NCBI GenBank assembly: GCA_022866195.1
Contig: JALHUF010000234.1
Span: 1 to 7,671, forward strand
DNA: 7,671 bases
Source of the DNA: Terriglobia bacterium
GTDB lineage: Bacteria > Acidobacteriota > Terriglobia > UBA7540
Direction: 5' to 3'
A program made the position numbers and the translations under genes. Shown piece after piece: positions 1-4,676 of the stretch (positions within the stretch are counted from its first letter, which is position 1; each line of letters opens with the position of its first letter). The notes below the pieces were generated by a model. It worked only from the letters and a program-made list of their open reading frames with translations, searched no databases and was not told the DNA's origin.

Positions 1-1
1 A

Positions 2-226
2 GCGGGCGCCGAGTTCCTGGAACTCCTCAAGCGGCTCAAGAGCCAGGGCAAGGCCATCCTGATGTCTACGCACGATATCTTCCGCTCCAAGGAGATTGCG
101 GACCGGGTGGGCATCATGAAGGAAGGCAAGATGGTGATGCAGCGCACCCGCGAGGAATTGGGCCACGAAGACCTGCAGAAGCTCTACCTCTACTACATGG
201 AGGCCGAAGTCGGGGCCGCGACCTAG
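2..226 (+). CDS. ABC transporter ATP-binding protein, C-terminal end (partial)
   Basis: Only the last 74 codons are in the window; the frame is open from base 2 to the TAG at 224-226. The fragment reads as the end of an ABC ATPase nucleotide-binding domain. A strand with the switch-histidine motif MSTHD (H-loop His at fragment residue 24) is followed by the usual 'ADRVGIMKEGKMV' strand-turn-strand and a helical tail ending LYLYYMEAE. The Walker A, signature and Walker B motifs would lie upstream of the window. The form is typical of ATPases that pair with ABC-2 type permeases (export, multidrug or gliding/Nod-type subfamilies). The permease-like remnant just downstream supports this, but the substrate cannot be told. 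No sign of decay is visible in this part. Confidence 0.85.
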   Translation, partial: AGAEFLELLKRLKSQGKAILMSTHDIFRSKEIADRVGIMKEGKMVMQRTREELGHEDLQKLYLYYMEAEVGAAT

Positions 227-240
227 CCGCTCTCCCGCCC

Positions 241-546
241 CAGGAGATCCCCCGGCCGCTATCCCCTCATCGGAACCGCGAGCAGTTCGAGCAGCAGGCT
301 CGCGCCTAGCAGAACACCCTGTGGACTTACACCTGGGCGCGCGACCACGAGGAAGAAAAGACGAATCCCGCCTTCGACGAACACGATTTCCTCGACGTCA
401 GCACTCGGCCCCGCTTCGCCTACGTTCCCCCGCCATTCTCCGAACGCCTGGCGGAAGTCCTGCCGTTCGCCGCTTTGCTGGGGGCCTGGAGTCTCGCCTT
501 CTTTGGCGTGGCGGTCCTTGCCTTTCTCCGCTTCGACGTCCGCTGA
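241..546 (+). pseudogene. Remnant of an ABC-2 type permease, C-terminal end
   Basis: In the frame ending at the TGA 544-546, bases 310-543 encode 78 residues that look like a permease C-terminus. They start TLWTYTWARDHEEEK, continue with an acidic stretch and a 'RPRFAYVPPPF' segment, then a roughly 24-residue hydrophobic helix (AEVLPFAALLGAWSLAFF...), and end RFDVR. This resembles my memory of DUF3526/ABC-2 permease ends, in which a final membrane helix closes with a charged D-V-R. The frame carries a TAG at 307-309 and has no ATG, GTG or TTG before a TTG at 475, so it cannot start normally. Above the TAG, bases 241-306 continue in frame with polar, Gln/Glu/Arg-rich sequence. Such permeases normally follow their ATPase directly, so I infer a large deletion that left only the tail. 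A chance open frame is the alternative. The 81-residue-long reading in the next frame from GTG 321 is arginine-rich and looks like a shadow. Confidence 0.5.
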
Positions 547-741
547 GCCGAAGCTTCAGATAGGTATGCGGCCGTGATGACTGGACCCGCGTGAGGGACC
601 TTCTCTAAGTGAACAGCGACGAGGGATATCCTCGCTTCCCCCGGACTTACAAAACGCGCACCTCCAACCTTGTTTTTGGTACTATCAGCCGACGGAGTGG
701 AAATACCTGTGGCTACACTCTCCGATCCCAATGGCCAAGGC
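547..741. other. Spacer between permease remnant and DUF488 cassette
   Basis: No convincing gene is seen. A short inverted repeat lies at 620-634 (CGAGG-GATAT-CCTCG), nested in a longer imperfect one at 615-636 (AGCGA...TCGCT). It has no T-run after it, so it is not a convincing terminator. A TACTAT hexamer at 680-685 could be a -10 box, but no good -35 lies 16-18 bp upstream. The promoter of the downstream cassette is presumably in this stretch, but I cannot place it. Confidence 0.4.
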
Positions 742-1356
742 ATGAAGTCTCTGTTCACAGTGGGCCACTCCAACGTGGAGTTTGAGCAATTCGTCAAGCT
801 ACTGAGGGATTCCACCGTCGAGCTGCTGCTGGATGTACGTAGCAGGCCGCAGAGTAGCCGCTTCCCCCAATTCAGCCAGCCCGGCTTCGGGAGCCTGCTC
901 GCCGCCGAGGGGATCGCGTACCTGTTCCTCGGGGAAGAGCTTGGGGGCCGACCGGACGATCCCGACGTCTATCGGCTGGATGGGTTGGTGGATTACCGCA
1001 GCCGACGCAAGTCCTATGCCTTTCGGGCGGGTCTGGAACGGCTCCTGAAGGAACTGGAAGGCCGCACGCTCGCGATGATGTGCGCCGAAGAAGACCCGCT
1101 CGAATGTCACCGTTTCCTCATGGTCTGTCCGGAGCTGGTGCGGGCAGGAATCCAACCGCTGCACATCCGCAAAGGCTCGCGGATTGAAACGCAGGAAGCC
1201 GCCGAAAACCGACTGCTGGAAGCCGCCGGGTTCGGAGCGGTTGCCGCCAATACCTTGTTCCCAGACGCGCGCGTGGAGGCTTTGGAAAAAGCGTACGAGC
1301 TCCAGGCCGGGAAATTCGGGTTTCGCGTTGATCCTCTGGCCGTTGACCGCTGGTAG
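742..1356 (+). CDS. DUF488 family protein, first copy (204 aa)
   Basis: The protein matches DUF488 as I know it. The N-terminal strand FTVGHSN is at residues 5-11, and LDVRSRPQSSRFPQF at 30-44. The C-terminal signature CAEEDPLECHR at 114-124 carries two cysteines (114, 122) and His123. These conserved residues suggest a catalytic or ligand-binding site, but no reaction is established for the family. About 80 residues follow the CHR motif, making this the longer of the two copies. I chose ATG 742 because family members begin just before the TxGxS/T strand. An earlier TTG (670) or GTG (697, 709) would add up to 24 residues that look non-family, and none has a good ribosome-binding site. It is first in a tight three-gene cassette, ending 9 bp before the second DUF488 gene. 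The role is unknown; a nucleic-acid-related role is inferred from its neighbour at 1862. Confidence 0.85.
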   Translation: MKSLFTVGHSNVEFEQFVKLLRDSTVELLLDVRSRPQSSRFPQFSQPGFGSLLAAEGIAYLFLGEELGGRPDDPDVYRLDGLVDYRSRRKSYAFRAGLERLLKELEGRTLAMMCAEEDPLECHRFLMVCPELVRAGIQPLHIRKGSRIETQEAAENRLLEAAGFGAVAANTLFPDARVEALEKAYELQAGKFGFRVDPLAVDRW

Positions 1357-1365
1357 CCGCCTCCA

Positions 1366-1884
1366 ATGGACTTGACTCTCTTCACCATCGGCTTCACCAA
1401 GAAGACCGCCGAAGATTTCTTCCACCTTCTTCAAGAGGCGGGCGTCGGGAAGATTGTCGACGTTCGTGAGAACCGGGGCGGACAGCTAGCCGGGTTTGCC
1501 AAGTATCCGGACATCGCCTTCTTCGTTCACCGCCTGCTCGGTATCGAGTACGTTCACGAACCTCTCTTGGCACCCAGCCCGGAGATCCGCAAGGAGTATC
1601 GCAAAACGCGCGACTGGGCACAGTATGAACGGTCATTCCTCGAATTGATGGATCAAAGAAAAGTGCTAGGGCAATTGGACCCAAGCGCGTTCGAGGCGAA
1701 CGTCGCCCTGCTCTGCTCGGAAGCCGGACCCGACAAGTGCCACCGGCGCCTGCTGGCGGAGATGCTCGCTGCGCATTGGAGGGCATCCGGGCACAATGTT
1801 GAGATCAAGCATCTGGTCATCGATAGGCCGGTTCCTCGCAGAAAGCGGCAAACCAAGCGCAATGTTGGAAGTGATCCTGTCTGA
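1366..1884 (+). CDS. DUF488 family protein, second copy (172 aa)
   Basis: This is a second, strongly diverged DUF488 protein. FTIGFTKKTAEDFF (residues 6-19) corresponds to the family's first strand and helix, and IVDVRENRGG is at 30-39. GFAKYPD at 43-49, a Tyr-His at 62-64 and LAPSPEIRKEY at 68-78 follow. The signature LLCSEAGPDKCHRRLLAE (115-132) has Cys117, Cys125 and His126. The spacing of the signature (C-x7-C-H-R) matches the first copy, while the middle of the protein differs. That is more consistent with old paralogues kept for separate roles, or a heteromer, than with a recent duplication. The start ATG lies 9 bp after the previous stop, with no strong Shine-Dalgarno, so translation may depend on coupling. 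Its last 23 bp overlap the start of the next gene. The C-terminus ends in a basic stretch (RRKRQTKR) at about 158-165. The biochemical function is unknown. Confidence 0.85.
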   Translation: MDLTLFTIGFTKKTAEDFFHLLQEAGVGKIVDVRENRGGQLAGFAKYPDIAFFVHRLLGIEYVHEPLLAPSPEIRKEYRKTRDWAQYERSFLELMDQRKVLGQLDPSAFEANVALLCSEAGPDKCHRRLLAEMLAAHWRASGHNVEIKHLVIDRPVPRRKRQTKRNVGSDPV

Positions 1885-2599
1885 CATCACGGTGATGGGT
1901 CAGGGCTATTGCGTCATTGGGCTGGAGCGCCAATCGCCCGACTCCTACCGGTCGGTTCGGCCAATGCCCCCGCAGGCGTTTGCCTGGCGTGAACCGTTTC
2001 CCTACAGCCGTGGCGATTGTGTTTGCTTCGACCCGGTACCGACTGTCGTATCGCCGCCGCATCTGGAAGACCAGCAATCACGTGGCCTCATCAAAACGGC
2101 TCGGTCGCTGAATGAGACTCAACTGATTGAGTGTCTGCGCAAAGCTGAGGTGTCGCCCGATCTCGAACATCTGTTTGGTTGTCAGGTGCAACGGAGCACG
2201 CAGGGCGGAAAAGCTGTTTGGGTGAAGCCGAACGAGGCGCGCCGATCGATCTGCGGTTGCGAGTATGATAACGTGCATTTCCGGCTCTATCCGGAGCCCG
2301 CTGGGTTCAGCCTGCGCACCGAAGTCCTGTTGCGATCTGATGAGCGCTTGAACAGTGTGCCGGTAGTCGATCGAGAGTGGCGTCGGTTTGCAGGCCGCCT
2401 CGTACAGCGCATACAGAGACGAGAGCCGCTTCCTTTGGCGCAGAGGTTCCTCAACTGGTCGGTGCGCCCGAAGCTGCTTGCCACACCCCTGAAGTTCGCG
2501 CGGATCGGCCTTCCTCGACCCAAGGCAGATCAACGCTGTTGGCTGATGCTGGATTCACTCTTTCCCCAGCCGGAGGACTCCTGGTTGGACTCGCTCTAG
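1862..2599 (+). CDS. Dual OB domain-like protein (245 aa)
   Basis: The N-terminus (MLEVILSDITVMGQGYCVIG) followed by a 'SYRSVRPMPP' strand resembles proteins now called 'dual OB domain-containing', which begin with a 'SxTxMxxxxxCVxG' strand and an 'xRPV' motif. A second block at about 130-175 and the C-terminal pair 'ARIGLPRP' and 'RCWLMLDSLFPQPEDSW' (about 213-241) also fit my memory of that family, whose members end in 'GLxRP...WLQxxxxxxxPD'. OB folds bind nucleic acids or nucleotides, so this is probably the recognition partner of the two DUF488 proteins; that is inference. No membrane segment or signal peptide is seen. I chose ATG 1862 because it begins the family-like strand. An earlier ATG at 1796 would add 22 residues that are only a shadow of the upstream gene. 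The gene overlaps the previous one by 23 bp, indicating translational coupling. A database search could still reassign the family. Confidence 0.65.
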   Translation: MLEVILSDITVMGQGYCVIGLERQSPDSYRSVRPMPPQAFAWREPFPYSRGDCVCFDPVPTVVSPPHLEDQQSRGLIKTARSLNETQLIECLRKAEVSPDLEHLFGCQVQRSTQGGKAVWVKPNEARRSICGCEYDNVHFRLYPEPAGFSLRTEVLLRSDERLNSVPVVDREWRRFAGRLVQRIQRREPLPLAQRFLNWSVRPKLLATPLKFARIGLPRPKADQRCWLMLDSLFPQPEDSWLDSL

Positions 2600-2627
2600 G
2601 GATACCGGGCTTCCAGACTCACACGAT

Positions 2628-2632
2628 GGAGG
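2628..2632 (+). promoter_or_regulatory. Shine-Dalgarno GGAGG for the ACP-KAS III gene
   Basis: GGAGG ends 9 nt before ATG 2642 and fixes that start. It is the clearest ribosome-binding site in the left half of the window, in contrast to the weak sites of the three cassette genes before it. The downstream protein is therefore translated independently even if it shares their transcript. Confidence 0.65.
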
Positions 2633-2641
2633 CGGCTGTCG

Positions 2642-3934
2642 ATGACCTCCCTGCAAAGCCGGAATGAAGCGGACGCACTGGAATTAGTGCGCAAATGCGT
2701 TTCCCGGGAGCTTCCCTCAGGGGTGCCCGTCCCCGGCGACGAAGAAGACTTCGTCCAGACAGGGGTTATTGACTCAATGGGGTGGGTTGGAATTCTGTCC
2801 GCAATCGAAGAGACCACAGGAATACGGAATTTCGGAAATCCTTGGCCCGATGAGCAGCCGCAGAGTGTCCGTTCCCTGGCTAAGATAGTTTGCGGGAGCA
2901 TCAGCCAAACCGCCCGGGAGAAAGTCGGGGAAAATATCGCATTGCCAGCCGGGTCCACCGTGGAGGTCGAGCTTGTGGGCTGGGGGTGTGCACTCGGATC
3001 AGTGCGTGTTGAGGCTGCCTCCATCAACCGGGAATGCGGGCTGACGCCCGGTACGATCGAGGAACGCGCCGGGATCCAATCCGTGTGCCGCGCCGACAGC
3101 AACGAGGATGAGGCAACCCTGGGCCAGAAAGCCAGTGAATTGGCACTTCAGGTGGCCAGCTTGGAGCCTGAGGAAGTAGACTTGGTGATAGCCACCAGCG
3201 CGACTTTCCTTAGTTTCCCCTCTCTTTCTGCTGTATTGCACACACGCCTTCTCTTACGAGAGTCTTGCGGCACCCTGGACGTGGGGGGAGCGTGCGTTGG
3301 CCTCCTCCATGGGCTCGCGACTGCGAGGTCCCTGCTCTCTTCCACGCGGCAGGGTGTGGCATTGGTGGTGGCTTCCGAAGTTCACAGCCGCAGGCTTTGC
3401 TCCCCTCGCGTGCCCGGAGAATTCCGCGGGCTGTTCGGCGACGGCGCGTGCGCGTTCGTTTTGCGATGCTCGAATGACGGCACCCTGCAAGGCCCGGCAC
3501 GGCTCGGGGACCTTGTTTGGGGATGCTCCGGCACCTTCGCGTCCTCGCTCCGTGTGGCGATGCGCGAGGACAACGAGTTGGAAGTTCACTTCCAAGGAGA
3601 GGCTCTCGCCGGTGCTGCTCTTAGCCAGTTGACTCGCATACTGGATGACTTGGAAAGGCGAAGCGGCAAGCTCCGCAACGACGTTGACTACTTCGCGGTC
3701 CACGAACCGAATCCCCGCATCGTCGGACTTTTCGCGGAAAGGGCAAACATCCCCAGGGAGAAGATCCCTCTGGTTTCGAGAACTTTCGGGAATCTGGGGT
3801 CCGCCACCTGTGGCGTCAGCCTGTGCGCCGCTCTGAGCAAGGTCGAGGGCGGTCCCACTGCGTCTGCCCGCCCACTCATATTCGTTGCCGCGGTAGGCCC
3901 CGGCCTCATCTGGGGCGGGACATATCTTCACTAG
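2642..3934 (+). CDS. ACP–ketoacyl synthase III fusion (FabH-like, 430 aa)
   Basis: Residues about 8-85 look like an acyl-carrier-protein domain: an amphipathic first helix, then 'DFVQTGVIDSMGWVGIL' with the D-S-M phosphopantetheine site at Ser45, then an IEE-type helix II and a 'SVRSLAKIV' last helix. Residues about 105-430 are a KAS III (FabH/thiolase-fold) enzyme. IEERAGIQSVCR at 139-150 matches the family's 'RTGI..R' segment, the active-site loop is DVGGACVG with Cys218, and FGDGA is at 265-269. HEPNPRI carries His354, FGNLGSA carries Asn384, and the glycine-rich end is GPGLIWGG. The complete Cys-His-Asn triad predicts a decarboxylating condensation or acyl transfer, probably on the acyl chain carried in cis. 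Ordinary FabH is about 320 residues without an ACP. No other fatty-acid or polyketide genes are nearby, and the 4'-phosphopantetheinyl transferase would come from elsewhere. It follows the dual-OB gene by 42 bp. Substrate and product are unknown. Confidence 0.85.
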   Translation: MTSLQSRNEADALELVRKCVSRELPSGVPVPGDEEDFVQTGVIDSMGWVGILSAIEETTGIRNFGNPWPDEQPQSVRSLAKIVCGSISQTAREKVGENIALPAGSTVEVELVGWGCALGSVRVEAASINRECGLTPGTIEERAGIQSVCRADSNEDEATLGQKASELALQVASLEPEEVDLVIATSATFLSFPSLSAVLHTRLLLRESCGTLDVGGACVGLLHGLATARSLLSSTRQGVALVVASEVHSRRLCSPRVPGEFRGLFGDGACAFVLRCSNDGTLQGPARLGDLVWGCSGTFASSLRVAMREDNELEVHFQGEALAGAALSQLTRILDDLERRSGKLRNDVDYFAVHEPNPRIVGLFAERANIPREKIPLVSRTFGNLGSATCGVSLCAALSKVEGGPTASARPLIFVAAVGPGLIWGGTYLH

Positions 3935-4016
3935 AAAACCGAAGCAATATCCCCCTCCCCTCATCTCTGCGAAAAGGACCCGCCAGCGTTGCAGGCGCTT
4001 CGGACAATGTTCCCTC

Positions 4017-4044
4017 TTGACTTTGTAAGCCGAATTTGTATACT
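4017..4044 (+). promoter_or_regulatory. Sigma70-like promoter of the efflux operon
   Basis: A -35 box TTGACT (4017-4022) and a -10 box TATACT (4039-4044) are separated by 16 bp, each differing from consensus at one or two positions. It is the best promoter match I see in the window. Transcription would begin near 4051, only about five bases before ATG 4056, so the tetR message would be nearly leaderless. It probably drives tetR and the pump genes together, since those genes are 6 bp apart or overlap. Confidence 0.7.
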
Positions 4045-4063
4045 CACCGGTAGGTATGAAAAT
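4034..4063 (+). promoter_or_regulatory. Putative TetR operator, 30-bp imperfect palindrome
   Basis: The two 15-bp halves meet between 4048 and 4049, and 11 of 15 positions are complementary. The matching blocks are ATTT/AAAT at the ends, ATAC/GTAT in the middle and ACC/GGT at the centre. It covers the whole -10 box and the first tetR codon, where a bound repressor would block RNA polymerase. TetR-family repressors usually bind palindromes of this size in front of their own genes, so autorepression is the likely reading. Binding itself is inferred. Confidence 0.55.
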
Positions 4064-4670
4064 GCGGCAAGGTGGCAAGGTTCGGCAGGAGTCTGCGAAG
4101 GAGGCGATCCGCAACGCCGCGGCCGAGCTTTTTGCGGAGAAGGGGTTCGCCGCCACCTCCACGCGCGAGATCTGCCAACGGGCGGAAGTCACCAAGCCGG
4201 TCCTCTACTACCATTTCGGGAACAAGGAGCAGCTCTACGAAGAGTTGGTGCTCGACACGTTCGCTGAATACCAGAGAGAGATACGGCGCGCCACGCGCCA
4301 CGGGCGGACACCGCGGGAGAAGTTAGTCGAGGTGCTCAGTGCCATGTTCAGATTTACCCGGCAGAAGCAAAACCACTGGCGCCTGGGCTTCCGCATGGTG
4401 CTTGCTCCGGAAAAGGAGTCCCCGGCCATCAATTATGTGGCCATGAGCCAGGCAGATGAGCGGCTTTTGACCGAAATCATCCGCGAGGGTATCCGGCGAG
4501 GAGAGATGAAGGGCCAGGCCAAGTTCATTGCCGGAGCGATTGTGGGCATGGCGATCTCCTCTATCCTGGGTTACCTGCTCACGGGCAAGCCGCCCCTCGA
4601 TCGGTCGTTGGCGCGAGGGATCATCGATCTTCTTCTGGCAGGGTGCTGCAGAAGGTCTACCGAGCGGTAA
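4056..4670 (+). CDS. TetR/AcrR family transcriptional regulator (204 aa)
   Basis: The N-terminal DNA-binding domain is clear. Helix 1 is 'AIRNAAAELFAEKGF' (residues 17-31), and the helix-turn-helix at about 34-54 (TSTREICQRAEVTKPVLYYHF) ends with the family's YYHF-x-NKEQL signature. Residues about 65-195 form the variable helical ligand-binding and dimerisation domain, with a hydrophobic helix near 168-180 and a Cys-Cys pair close to the C-terminus. Length is normal for the family. Starts at ATG 4056 or ATG 4062 are both possible; no other in-frame start precedes the HTH. It is first in the efflux operon, with its stop 6 bp before the tolC-like gene, so it probably represses its own operon and senses a pump substrate. 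The ligand is unknown. Codons 4-9 contain a perfect 8-bp tandem repeat. Confidence 0.92.
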   Translation: MKMRQGGKVRQESAKEAIRNAAAELFAEKGFAATSTREICQRAEVTKPVLYYHFGNKEQLYEELVLDTFAEYQREIRRATRHGRTPREKLVEVLSAMFRFTRQKQNHWRLGFRMVLAPEKESPAINYVAMSQADERLLTEIIREGIRRGEMKGQAKFIAGAIVGMAISSILGYLLTGKPPLDRSLARGIIDLLLAGCCRRSTER

Positions 4671-4676
4671 ACACAT

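Noticed and set aside
561..568. TAGGTATG, identical to the octamer at 4051-4058 in the tetR operator
   Set aside because: It lacks the other palindrome half and any nearby promoter, so a single 8-mer match is best treated as chance.
615..636. Hairpin AGCGA...TCGCT as a terminator of the ABC gene remnant
   Set aside because: The stem is short and interrupted and no T-tract follows.
670..741. TTG-initiated extension of the first DUF488 protein by 24 residues
   Set aside because: The extra residues show no family similarity, no Shine-Dalgarno precedes the TTG, and family members start near the TVGHS strand at ATG 742.
420..815. 131-codon minus-strand frame in the spacer before the cassette
   Set aside because: It runs antisense into the permease remnant and the DUF488 start, its product is Ala/Arg/Ser-rich low-complexity sequence, and there is no clear ribosome-binding site or family resemblance.
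3939..4003. CCGAAGC (3939-3945) and GCTTCGG (3997-4003) inverted arms after the KAS III gene
   Set aside because: The arms are 51 bp apart and no T-run follows, so this is not a convincing terminator.
3254..4195. 313-codon open frame on the minus strand opposite the KAS III gene and tetR
   Set aside because: Composition looks like an antisense shadow, it has no recognisable motif, and it would span the tetR promoter and HTH codons.
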